Below, piece after piece: positions 56,571 to 64,000 of a stretch of DNA of 64,000 bases. The stretch lies in assembly GCA_007693535.1 (NCBI GenBank), contig REDK01000120.1:1-64000 (forward strand). Direction: 5' to 3'. The number at the start of each line of letters is the position of its first letter. Position 1 is the first letter of the stretch. Below the pieces are notes generated by a model. The model had not been told where the DNA came from and did no database searches. It saw nothing but the letters and a program-made list of their open reading frames with translations. The position numbers and the translations under genes were made by a program. This stretch comes from Chromatiaceae bacterium (GTDB taxonomy: Bacteria > Pseudomonadota > Gammaproteobacteria > Chromatiales > Chromatiaceae).

Positions 56571-57252
56571 CCTGGCCGCCGCCGTCCAGCGTCAGCCGAT
56601 AACCCTGACCACGCCGGGTCTCGATCGGGTGCAGGCGGCCGTTGGGGTCGAGTTTGCGCCGCAGCCGGCCCACCAGAACCTCGACAACGTTGCTGTCGCG
56701 CTCGTCGGCCTCGGCATAGAGGTGATCGGTCAGTTGCAGCTTCGAGACGACCCGCGGGCGCTGTCGTGCCAGGTGCTCCAGCAGTCTGTATTCGTAGGCG
56801 GTCAGTTCAACCGCCCGCCCTTCCATCCAGACCTGGCGGGCATCGGTATCGATGCGCAATGGACCGCAGACCAGCAGCGCGGTGGCGCTGCGGGCAGCCC
56901 GGCGCAACAGGGCCCGCAGCCGTGCCGCGAGTTCCTCGGGTTGGAACGGCTTGCCCAGATAATCGTCGGCGCCGGCCTCCAGCCCCGCAACCCGGTCTTG
57001 CCAGCGGTCGCGCGCAGTGAGCACCAGGATCGGCAGCAGACTGCCCTGCGCACGCAGGCGGCGAATGAGGTCCAGCCCGGACAGGCCTGGCAGCCCGAGA
57101 TCGATGATCGCCGCGTCGAACGGGTATTCCCCGGCCAGATACAGCCCCTCGTGGCCATCGCCGGTCTCCTGGACCCCATAGCCGGCCGCGCTGATGCGCG
57201 TCGCCAATTGCCGACGCAGGATGACTTCGTCCTCGACGATCAGGATGCGCAT
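56554..57252 (-). CDS. response regulator, PhoP-like (OmpR family)
   Basis: The 232-residue regulator has a receiver domain with ED at 7-8, phosphoacceptor Asp51 (AAIIDLGLPGLSG), Thr79 and Lys101 (KPF). Its OmpR-type winged helix (ELTAYEYRLLEHLARQRPRVVSKLQL...VGRLRRKL...RRGQGYRLTL) fits PhoP. It is flanked by a PepSY protein upstream and the PhoQ-like kinase downstream, all leftward. It is the likely activator of the promoter at 55071-55125. Confidence 0.9.
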   Translation of the reverse strand: MRILIVEDEVILRRQLATRISAAGYGVQETGDGHEGLYLAGEYPFDAAIIDLGLPGLSGLDLIRRLRAQGSLLPILVLTARDRWQDRVAGLEAGADDYLGKPFQPEELAARLRALLRRAARSATALLVCGPLRIDTDARQVWMEGRAVELTAYEYRLLEHLARQRPRVVSKLQLTDHLYAEADERDSNVVEVLVGRLRRKLDPNGRLHPIETRRGQGYRLTLDGGGQDAQTA

Positions 57253-57262
57253 CGCCCGCTCC

Positions 57263-57517
57263 TCAACGCCGTTCGGCCGCGACCTCGATCTCGCGCACCT
57301 CGCCGGCCGGTGTCAGCACCTTGACCCGATAGCCGCTGCCCGTCCGGTCCACCCGCAGCACCCGCCCGCCGGTCTGCTGGCGAACCTGCTCGGCCGCCTG
57401 ATCGGCGGTCATCCCGCCCCCGCGGCCGTCGCGCTGGCCCAGCGCCGGTCCGGCCAAGATTAGCAGCGCGGCGGCGAGCCAGCAGGCGAGACGGCGGTGG
57501 GAGTGGGACATCGGCAT
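57263..57517 (-). CDS. PepSY domain periplasmic protein (84 aa)
   Basis: The precursor has signal peptide LACWLAAALLILAGPALG and a single PepSY domain (MTADQAAEQVRQQTGGRVLRVDRTGSGYRVKVLTPAGEVREIEV). Such small PepSY proteins commonly precede PhoP/PhoQ-like genes and may modulate the sensor. It is 10 bp before the response regulator gene. Start ATG 57517 or 57511. Confidence 0.8.
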   Translation of the reverse strand: MPMSHSHRRLACWLAAALLILAGPALGQRDGRGGGMTADQAAEQVRQQTGGRVLRVDRTGSGYRVKVLTPAGEVREIEVAAERR

Positions 57518-58053
57518 CGGGCGGTGGCTGCTGGAGCGGGCGGGCTAGCCCGGGGGGGTTAAAAGGGAGACCGTCAAGAAGCGGATCACGAATAACCCGA
57601 ACAAACCGGCCTCTTCGTTGCTGAACCGTTCCTCAGCTGATCTTGACGCCCGCCTTCGGCGTCGCGCTGACGGGCACAGCGCTTACGATGTTCCCGCCAG
57701 CCCTCCTTTGAACCTACTAAACGGCAGTTGACCGCTTCGTGCATCACAGAAGTGGTTGGTTGGTCGAAGATCCTGCGATGGCCGGGACATCACCTTTCGG
57801 GTGCCGGTCGCGACGACCCCCGGATCCAAACCAGGGGCCACGCCCTGCGCGGCGCCCGGCTGCGTGACAACGCGTTGGAATAAAATCACTATTCCGCGGA
57901 CCGGTGCCTTGCCGGACACCACGCGGAACGCACCCTGGGGGCGGTTCAACTGCCGATTCTAGGTTGAAGGCGAACATCAAGCCTGCGTCATCGGGCATCA
58001 CGGTTTCCGGTAATCGCTTAAGTATCCTATGCGCGGCCTGAACGCCGGCTGAA
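57518..58053. other. gene-free region between the PepSY gene and the GT39 gene
   Basis: About 535 bp with only short ORFs lacking any domain or ribosome site. The minus frame at 57683-57949 (VAPGLDPGVVATGTRKVMSRPSQDLR) reads like a translated intergenic repeat rather than a protein. A promoter for the PepSY operon is expected here, but I could not place it. Confidence 0.45.
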
Positions 58054-59727
58054 TCAGGGTACTGCCGCATCGTCGGCACGGTAGCGATAAACCCGCCAGC
58101 CATGCAGGGCCGGCTGGCAGGGGGCCTCTTCCCAGGCGCGCGAGCCCTCCATGACCACCAGCGGTTGCCCCGGGCAGTCGAACAGGCTAATGGTGCGGGT
58201 CGCGTTGAAGCCAGGGATGTCTGGCGGCGAGAACTTGTAGGCCAGCAACCAGAACCCCTGCGCCTGCAGCCGATCCAGGTCCGGCAGCGGGACGATACGC
58301 CCGCGGCTGTACTCCGAGGGCCGAGAGATCCCGGGCCATTGGCTCACCGCCAGCTCGGGGCGATGGAAATTGAGCATCGCCGCGAACTGATAGCGGTCCG
58401 CCACCACCGGGCCCGGCAGGGTAGCGATGTAGTCGGCCAGGCCAGCATAGCCATGCACCTCGCGCAGGACGCGGTTGGCCACGTCCGGCAACGGCAGGGC
58501 CGCACTGGCGGCATGGAAGGCATAGAGTCCGCTCAGCAGCAGATTGCCGGCCGCCGCCCCCAGCACCTGGCGTGGCCGCGCGCGCAGCAGCAGGGCCGCC
58601 AGCGGCGCCGCTCCGGTCAGGTACAGCGCCGCCCAGTTGGCCTCCACCGAACTGATCCAGGCCACCGCCGCGAACAGCAGCAGCGGTACCAGGGTCGCCG
58701 CGATCAGCAGGGTGTGCCCGGCCGGGGTCATCGCCGGGACCTGAGGGCCGGTTAGCAGTCGTCGGCCGCTGGTCAACCGAGTGGCCAGCCCCAGCCCAAG
58801 CGGGATCAACAGCAACCCCCAGAAGGCCAATTGCGAACCCAGATACCCGGCCAGACTGGCCAAGCGCCCGGCCAGGTCGGGCGGGGCGTTGGGCAGCGAT
58901 CGATGGGCCATCTCTCCAACCGCCGCCGGCAATTGGTCCGCGGCCAGGGTCAGGGTGCCGGTCTCGGTGGCAAAGCCGTGCCCGAACTGAAAGCGGAGCG
59001 TGACCCAATCGTTGCCCGCGTTCCAGATCAGGTTGGGCAGAAAGACCGCCAGCGCCAGCAGCCCACCCAGCCAGGGCCAGCGGGAGGCCAGCGCGGCGCG
59101 GTCGCGCCACAGCAACGCGCACAGGAACACCGGACCGATCATCAACATGGTGTATTTACCCAGCAGCCCGAGCCCGGTGGCGAGGCCGGCGCTGAGCCAG
59201 CGGCGCCGATCCTGCTGCAGGGCCGCCAGCGCCTCGTGCAGGGCCAGGGGCCAGCACAGGGCGAGCACCGTATCTGGGGTGGTGATGACTCCACTGATCA
59301 GCCCGGGCAGGCTGCCGCCAGCAATCGCCAGCGCCAGCAGCAGCGGGGTGCCGGTTAGCCCGCAGGCGCGGTACAGGCGCCACAGCAGCAGTAGCGACAG
59401 CAGTCCAGTGCCGGCGGTGAGCAACCGTGCCGGCAGGACCGCCCCAGGCATCGACAGCCCACCGAGCCCGAGCAGGGCAACCCCGGGCGGATGATCGAAA
59501 TAGCCCCAGGCGAGCCGGCGCGCCCAGCTGAAGTAATAGGCCTCGTCCTGGGTCACCGGCATGATCGCCGCCAGCGCCAGGCGCGCGAGAAGGATGACGA
59601 GGATCAGCGCTAGGGGCCAGCCCCAGAATCTTGGGCCGATTCTGGCGCCGATTCTGGCGCCAATTCCGGCACCGGACGCGGCCGCGGACCCGCCACCGCT
59701 AGCGACGCTGGACACGTGGGCAGGCAT
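58054..59727 (-). CDS. glycosyltransferase family 39 (ArnT/PMT-like) membrane protein
   Basis: The 557-residue integral membrane enzyme has the conserved first-loop acidic motif QDEAYYFSWARRLAWGYFDHPPGVALL of GT39 enzymes (catalytic Asp-Glu), then many membrane segments and a periplasmic C-domain. Relatives transfer aminoarabinose or mannose from polyprenyl phosphate to lipid A or protein. The N-terminal IGARIGARIGP comes from a 12-bp tandem DNA repeat (GATTCTGGCGCC). It overlaps the downstream-numbered lipoprotein gene by 29 bp. Proximity to the PhoP/PhoQ-like genes hints at a lipid A role, not proven. Confidence 0.85.
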   Translation of the reverse strand: MPAHVSSVASGGGSAAASGAGIGARIGARIGPRFWGWPLALILVILLARLALAAIMPVTQDEAYYFSWARRLAWGYFDHPPGVALLGLGGLSMPGAVLPARLLTAGTGLLSLLLLWRLYRACGLTGTPLLLALAIAGGSLPGLISGVITTPDTVLALCWPLALHEALAALQQDRRRWLSAGLATGLGLLGKYTMLMIGPVFLCALLWRDRAALASRWPWLGGLLALAVFLPNLIWNAGNDWVTLRFQFGHGFATETGTLTLAADQLPAAVGEMAHRSLPNAPPDLAGRLASLAGYLGSQLAFWGLLLIPLGLGLATRLTSGRRLLTGPQVPAMTPAGHTLLIAATLVPLLLFAAVAWISSVEANWAALYLTGAAPLAALLLRARPRQVLGAAAGNLLLSGLYAFHAASAALPLPDVANRVLREVHGYAGLADYIATLPGPVVADRYQFAAMLNFHRPELAVSQWPGISRPSEYSRGRIVPLPDLDRLQAQGFWLLAYKFSPPDIPGFNATRTISLFDCPGQPLVVMEGSRAWEEAPCQPALHGWRVYRYRADDAAVP

Positions 59728-60484
59728 TGCTACGCAACTCGCGGGCGATCAGGCTCGAGATGCGGGCGCGTTCGTCGCTCAACTCTCGCGGTGGCGGTGG
59801 CGAGCGGTTCAGCATCGCCTGGGCCTGGCGCAGGTCGTTGCAGCGGGCCCGCCCGGTCGGTTTGAGCAGGGCACGATAGGCATGCGCCGAGGCCCCGTAG
59901 ACAAAGCCCAGGGCATTGCCCGACGCCTCGCGGCGGGCGGCCTGGGCCGCTAACAGCAGCCGCTCGTTCTCCATCCCCAGGCGGTCGCCGCGCTCCAGGT
60001 TGTCGAGGCGGTTACGCCGCTCGCTCAGGGTCAGCAGCAACCCGCCATGAAAGGAGACGCGACTGGCCGCGTTCGGGTCCGGCTGGTAGGCGAGGGCCTG
60101 CCGGTAAGCCGCCTCGGCGCAGTCGAGCAGTCGGCGCAGGCGCTGGTTCTGCTGGTCGGCGCCCTGGGGCAGTTCGATGGCCAGGCGCAGACAGGCGTCA
60201 CCCTGGGTCGCATGGGCCTTGGCGCAGTCCTCGGTCTGCGCCTTGCAGGCGATGCGCCCGGCGGCCAGCGTTGCCCAGTCGCCCGCGGCGGCGAGGGCCG
60301 CTACCTTTTCATCGCCCAGCAATGGGCCGGACTGCCCGGGGGTGGTGGCGCAGCCGGCAAGCGCCAGCGTCAACAGCAGCATCAGGACCAGGACCAAGAC
60401 CGGGCGCGCAGCCTGGCCTGTATACAGAGGCCAACGGACGGGCAGCGGCAGGCGGTCTTCACGGATCAACACGAGATGGGGCAC
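59699..60484 (-). CDS. putative lipoprotein, helical repeat (261 aa)
   Basis: The N-terminus is hydrophobic with lipobox LALAGC at about residue 44, so it is probably an outer-membrane or periplasmic lipoprotein. The mature part is all helical, with TPR-like stretches (ACLRLAIELPQGADQQNQRLRRLLDCAEAAYRQALAYQPD) and paired cysteines. No firm family. It is co-transcribed with the GT39 gene, overlapping it. Confidence 0.6.
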   Translation of the reverse strand: MPHLVLIREDRLPLPVRWPLYTGQAARPVLVLVLMLLLTLALAGCATTPGQSGPLLGDEKVAALAAAGDWATLAAGRIACKAQTEDCAKAHATQGDACLRLAIELPQGADQQNQRLRRLLDCAEAAYRQALAYQPDPNAASRVSFHGGLLLTLSERRNRLDNLERGDRLGMENERLLLAAQAARREASGNALGFVYGASAHAYRALLKPTGRARCNDLRQAQAMLNRSPPPPRELSDERARISSLIARELRSNACPRVQRR

Positions 60485-60603
60485 AGTGGGATAGTGGCGC
60501 GGGGCAGGGCAACGGGGCCGCGGTCAGCTCAGGATGGGCTGGCCGCAAAGCCGTGCATGGTCGCACAAATCTGGTGCGTCTCGCAGCCGACCGCTGACCA
60601 GTC

Positions 60604-61272
60604 TCACCAGTTGCGGTCCGGCTCCAGTAGCCGGCGCAGTGCCTCCGCCCCCAACAGGACCAGGAACAACGAGGTTAGCGCATCACTCAGAAAATGGGCA
60701 CCGGCCGCCATGCGGCTCCAGACCACCAGGGCGGTATAGACCAGCGCGGCGGCGAGCCAGCGCGAGCGTGCTCCGGTTAGGGCCAGGGCGACGATGATCA
60801 GGTAGCCGGCGGCGGCGACATGACCGGAACTGAACGAGCGGCCGCCCTGATCCGAGGGGATGAAGGCCGGGGTGAACTGGCGCGCACCGCCGAACTCGAC
60901 CACATCTGCCGGCCGCGCCCGCCCCCAATGCTCCTTGAGCAGGCCGTTGACCAGCAGGCCGGGGACCAGGATCAGCAAGCCGAGCAGCACAGCCAGGCGG
61001 CGCCCATCCAGGCCCAGGCGGCAGCGGCCGGTGCGCTGGTTCGACCACCACAGTAGGACCAGCCCGAGGTTCACCGCGACCATCAGAACCGGGACCGAAT
61101 GATAGAACAGGCGTTCCCAGGCGCTGCCATGGGCCGGGAACCCAACCCCAGGCCGATAGAACAGGTTGGCCCAGGTCAGATCGATCTGCGGGAAGGCGAC
61201 CAACAGGTTGGCGGCGGCCAGGAAGCCGATCCACAGGTTGACGGGGGCACCTAGGCGTTTTTGCTGGGGCAT
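60604..61272 (-). CDS. PAP2-family membrane phosphatase
   Basis: The 222-residue protein has about six membrane helices and the three PAP2 motifs: KEHWGRARP, SFSSGHVAA and SRMAAGAHFLSD with catalytic histidines. Relatives dephosphorylate undecaprenyl pyrophosphate or lipid A (LpxE/LpxT/PgpB types); the exact substrate cannot be told. It starts at ATG 61272 and lies leftward, upstream of the GT39 operon. Confidence 0.88.
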   Translation of the reverse strand: MPQQKRLGAPVNLWIGFLAAANLLVAFPQIDLTWANLFYRPGVGFPAHGSAWERLFYHSVPVLMVAVNLGLVLLWWSNQRTGRCRLGLDGRRLAVLLGLLILVPGLLVNGLLKEHWGRARPADVVEFGGARQFTPAFIPSDQGGRSFSSGHVAAAGYLIIVALALTGARSRWLAAALVYTALVVWSRMAAGAHFLSDALTSLFLVLLGAEALRRLLEPDRNW

Positions 61273-61426
61273 GGCTCAAACCCTGGTCTCACGGCGGTTG
61301 GCGGAGGGGCGGGAGCTGGCCGTTGGCCAGCGCGCTCACCACAGTGTACCGTCCGCGCGTGCAAAACCCAGGGCCGGTGGGTATAAGGGCGTCGCTCCCG
61401 GTTCTGATCGGGGCCAGACCGACCGC

Positions 61427-61450
61427 GGGTCCGGGTCCGGGTCCGGGTCC
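61427..61450. repeat. 6-bp tandem repeat (GGGTCC x4)
   Basis: Four perfect GGGTCC units in the intergenic region between the leftward PAP2 gene and the rightward O-antigen ligase-like gene. It is non-coding. Confidence 0.85.
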
Positions 61451-61632
61451 GGTCGGGGCGACCAAGCGGGTATGTCATCGGCGTTGACGTGCCCGCTGGC
61501 ACACGCTGCCGTCGGCAGCGTCCGATAGCAGTTGGGCCAGCGTGCTGGAGGTAATGTGATGTGGCAACGGGCAGCGGCCGGGTTGCTGACGAGGATCGCG
61601 GTTGCGCGCCGGCGCGTCGGGATCGCCTGACG

Positions 61633-63108
61633 ATGATGTCCCAGTTACAGACGCGGTTACAGACCCAGGTCCGGGCTCTGGTGGGGTCCCTGGTGGGGGA
61701 GGGGAGCGCCCGCGTTCAGGTCGGCGCGCTCTATCTGCTCGCGCTATCGGCCTTTCTGGCCCCTGCCGGGGTGGCAACCGCACTGGTCCTGCTGTGGGTC
61801 GGACTCGCATTGGGCTGGTGGCAGCAGCGCGGGCTGCCGCCCGGGGCGCAGGTCGCGACCGCCGGTCTGTGGCTGGCCCTGGGCCTCGCCCTATGGGCCC
61901 TGTTGGCTGCCCTGTTAGCGGCCCTTGCCAGCACCGGCCTGGCAACCGAGAACGCGGCAACAGCATGGGCGCGAACCGGTTCCCTGTCGGCGGCACCGAC
62001 TGCGGCGTACACCCTAGACCGTGGCCTGGCCTGGGCGCAACTGGCGGGCTGTGTACCCGCCGCAGTGGCCCTCGGCGGCAACGAGCGGCGCCTGGTCCGG
62101 CTGCTGCTGCTGGCGCTGCTGGGGCTGCTGCTCGGCATCCTCTGGCGGCAGGACTGGGCACTGCTGGGGAGCGACCTGCAGAGGTTCATGATCTCTCGCC
62201 AGGGATTCGGCTTCCCAGCCATCGTCTTCGCGCTGTTCGCCGGCACCGCGCTGCTGGGACTCCTCGTCTTGCGCGAGCGCTGCTGGGGTCAGTGCGGCGG
62301 GCCCCATCGCGGCCAGCGATGGCTGCTCTGGGTTCTGGCCATCCTGGCGATCGCCCAGGTCTTCGTACTGGCCCTCTCCCGCGGTGCCTGGCTTGCGTTC
62401 CTGGTCACCCTGGGCCTGGCCGCCGTGCTGCACTGGCGCCAGCGTCTGCAGCAACGTCGGCAGGCGCGTCAGTACCACCCCAACGGATCAGCGGCCGGGG
62501 CACCGGCACCGCAACGACCGGCCCGCGCCCTGGCGCTGGCCCTGGCGTTGCTGGTCATCGGCCTCAATGCTGGCCCTATCGTTGACCGGCTCGGCCAGGA
62601 ATGGGACGAGGTGCAGGCCATCCTTGACAGCGGCGAGGCCTTCATGCCCAGTTCCTCGCTCGGTTATCGCTGGCAGGCACAATGGTTCGGGCTGGCCCGA
62701 TGGCGCGAACGGCCCTGGCTCGGTTGGGGACCGGGGGCGAGCCCGCTGCTGCTGGCCCGACATGCCGACGAGGGCTTTTTGGTGAAGGATGACGCGTCCC
62801 TGCGCCACCTCCACAACACCTATTTGGAGGTCCTGGTACAGCTCGGACTCATCGGCCTGTTGTTGTGGCTGGCCCTGCTGTTGGCCCTGTTGCGGGGCCT
62901 CGCCGCGGCGGTGACTGCCAGCCGCCTGAGTCCTGACCTGGGCCGCTTCCTGGGGCTGGCCCTGGTGTTCATGGCGGTCTGGGGCCTGTTCGACTTCCAT
63001 GCCCTGAGCCAGGCCTGGCGCGGCTATTGGGCCTTGCTGGCCGGCTCCGCCCTGAGCTTCGCCCTTTATCGGGATCAGCATCGGGATCGGTCATGCGCAT
63101 CGCGCTGA
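61633..63108 (+). CDS. O-antigen ligase (WaaL/Wzy_C) family membrane protein
   Basis: The 491-residue protein has about 12 hydrophobic segments. The Wzy_C loop is RHLHNTYLEVLVQLG, the conserved H-N-x-Y-L motif of O-antigen ligases and polymerases, with a large charged periplasmic loop (about residues 340-400) before it. It likely joins or polymerises surface polysaccharide on lipid carriers. ATG 61633 is preferred to 61561. Its stop overlaps the start of the next gene by 16 bp. Confidence 0.8.
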   Translation: MMSQLQTRLQTQVRALVGSLVGEGSARVQVGALYLLALSAFLAPAGVATALVLLWVGLALGWWQQRGLPPGAQVATAGLWLALGLALWALLAALLAALASTGLATENAATAWARTGSLSAAPTAAYTLDRGLAWAQLAGCVPAAVALGGNERRLVRLLLLALLGLLLGILWRQDWALLGSDLQRFMISRQGFGFPAIVFALFAGTALLGLLVLRERCWGQCGGPHRGQRWLLWVLAILAIAQVFVLALSRGAWLAFLVTLGLAAVLHWRQRLQQRRQARQYHPNGSAAGAPAPQRPARALALALALLVIGLNAGPIVDRLGQEWDEVQAILDSGEAFMPSSSLGYRWQAQWFGLARWRERPWLGWGPGASPLLLARHADEGFLVKDDASLRHLHNTYLEVLVQLGLIGLLLWLALLLALLRGLAAAVTASRLSPDLGRFLGLALVFMAVWGLFDFHALSQAWRGYWALLAGSALSFALYRDQHRDRSCASR

Positions 63109-64000
63109 TGGTCTCCGGATTCGATGGGGGCGGGGTCGAGCGCACCCTGAGTCAGCTCGCTGCCGGGCTCGGCGGTCTGGGGGCGGCGGTGGACCTGTGG
63201 GTAGATGCCCCGGCGCATCCCTTCACGCAGGGCCTGGGGGCCGGAGTGCAGGTGCACGACTTGCGATCCCCACCCGCTCGCGACCCTCAATCGCATCGGA
63301 TCGCGACCCTGGTCGCCTATCTGCAACGGGTCCGCCCGCACGTCCTGATGACTGGCAAGCTCCGCGACGATCGCACCGCGCTCGCGGCCCGCGCCGGGTC
63401 GGGGGCGGGCACCCGGCTGGTTACCACCGTCGGCACGCCGCTGTCGGCGAGCCTGCGTGCCAACCATCTCAACCCCTGGCGCCGCCATCGCGCGCGCCAG
63501 CGCATCCGCGCCGACTATGCCCAACTCGACGGGATCAGCGCGGTCTCAGCCGCGGTGGCCGCGGATCTGCGCCGTCACTTCGGGGTCACCGAGGTACCGC
63601 TGCGGGTCATGTGTAATCCGGTGGTGCCGGCCGGGATCGCGGCCGCGGCGGCGGCCCCCTGTCCACACCCTTGGCTGGCCGCGGGGGCACCGCCAGCGAT
63701 CATTGCCGTAGGCGGCCTGCGCCGGGTTAAGGACTTCCCGACCCTGCTGCGCGCCTTCGCCCGCTTGTCGCCGGCATTCGGGGGACGCCTGCTGATCCTG
63801 GGCGAGGGGCGCCAACGCCTGCGGCTGGAGCGGCTGGTCCGGCGTCTGGGCCTGGCGGGACGGGTTGCCCTGCCGGGTTTCATTGCCGCGCCGCTGCCCT
63901 GGATCGCCCGCGCCCGCCTGCTGGTGCTCACATCGCGACGCGAGGGGCTCGGCAACGTGCTGATCGAGGCGATGGCCCTGGGCCGGCCGGTCGTTGCCAC
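63093..64000 (+). CDS. glycosyltransferase, GT4 family, truncated by window edge
   Basis: Not in the ORF track because it runs off the window. It starts at ATG 63093 (MRIALMVSGFDGGGVERTLSQLA), with the GT4/GT-B opening G-G-V-E-R, and reaches LTSRREGLGNVLIEAMALGRPVVA, the E-x7-E nucleotide-sugar-binding motif. About 302 residues are present. It overlaps the O-antigen ligase-like gene, so both are probably in one polysaccharide operon. Confidence 0.85.
   Translation, partial: MRIALMVSGFDGGGVERTLSQLAAGLGGLGAAVDLWVDAPAHPFTQGLGAGVQVHDLRSPPARDPQSHRIATLVAYLQRVRPHVLMTGKLRDDRTALAARAGSGAGTRLVTTVGTPLSASLRANHLNPWRRHRARQRIRADYAQLDGISAVSAAVAADLRRHFGVTEVPLRVMCNPVVPAGIAAAAAAPCPHPWLAAGAPPAIIAVGGLRRVKDFPTLLRAFARLSPAFGGRLLILGEGRQRLRLERLVRRLGLAGRVALPGFIAAPLPWIARARLLVLTSRREGLGNVLIEAMALGRPVVA

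Noticed and set aside
57518-57640. PhoP-box repeats in front of the PepSY-PhoP-PhoQ operon
   Set aside because: Only a single TGAACC-like hexamer near 57622 is present; no array comparable to 55089-55125, so autoregulation is not supported from sequence.
57683-57949. 88-residue minus-strand ORF between PepSY and GT39 genes
   Set aside because: Reads like translated intergenic repeat, with no ribosome site or family.
61427-61450. GGGTCC repeat as a phase-variation tract
   Set aside because: Unit is 6 bp and intergenic, so slippage would not shift a frame; promoter effects cannot be judged.
1-64000. CRISPR array or phage genes
   Set aside because: No regularly spaced direct repeats of CRISPR type, no cas or phage structural genes were seen.

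Overview
The window is a GC-rich stretch of gammaproteobacterial chromosome. Gene orders such as pcnB-folK-panB-panC-panD, rsmI/lpoA-yraN-dolP, ilvA/rpiA and prkA-yeaH-ycgB are typical of that class. A DUF6399 transposase-like gene and the betaine-uptake set fit a Chromatiales (purple sulfur bacteria-like) host, but this is inference: no photosynthesis, sulfur or rRNA genes are visible. Most of the window is core metabolism; the accessory parts are the left edge, the tRNA-Leu flank and the envelope region at the right.

Layout. 0-2.5 kb: a DUF6399 transposase-like gene with a displaced C-terminal reading frame, next to a perfect 32-bp palindrome. 2.5-7.4 kb: ilvA divergent from rpiA, several small genes (one behind a Fur-box-like site), a CinA-type molybdopterin-binding protein and tRNA-Glu. 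7.6-12.3 kb: pcnB, folK and the pantothenate genes panB, panC, panD. 12.4-18.3 kb: glgA divergent from zwf, then birA, an ABC ATPase without a permease and a lipoprotein. 18.5-19.5 kb: tRNA-Cys, tRNA-Leu and an ISAs1-type transposase remnant abutting the tRNA-Leu 3' end. 19.5-24.6 kb: an outer-membrane porin followed by proVWX (glycine betaine ABC importer). 24.6-32.4 kb: a leftward envelope/housekeeping run (lpoA, yraN, dolP-like, GlcD-like oxidase, GGCT-fold protein), with rsmI and pgi rightward. 32.5-39.5 kb: a symporter fused to a periplasmic binding protein, a retropepsin-like protease, argD-argF behind a leader terminator, and an SH3 coiled-coil protein. 39.6-42.9 kb: a probable zinc-starvation locus (COG0523 GTPase, two DUF1826 paralogues, divergent DksA2-type regulator with only two of four zinc cysteines). 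43-51 kb: moaE, an APC permease, then the stress operon prkA-yeaH-ycgB behind a candidate sigma-54 promoter. 51-64 kb: envelope functions.

The most unusual part is 53.1-57.5 kb. A PepSY-PhoP-PhoQ-like operon lies upstream of three small secreted proteins (a fourth is weaker) built from an exact 11-residue repeat, N-x-N-x-T-x-Q-x-G-x-x, which resembles half of a curlin repeat. No csgB, csgE, csgF or csgG is seen. Just upstream of the first repeat gene are four direct TGAACG hexamers at 10-11 bp spacing, ending exactly 12 bp from a TATCCT -10 element. That is the architecture of PhoP-activated promoters. I infer a two-component-controlled, curlin-like extracellular fibre or adhesin system that may be undescribed. 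Downstream, a GT39 (ArnT-like) transferase, a lipoprotein, a PAP2 phosphatase, an O-antigen ligase-like protein and a glycosyltransferase running off the edge form an envelope polysaccharide/lipid region.
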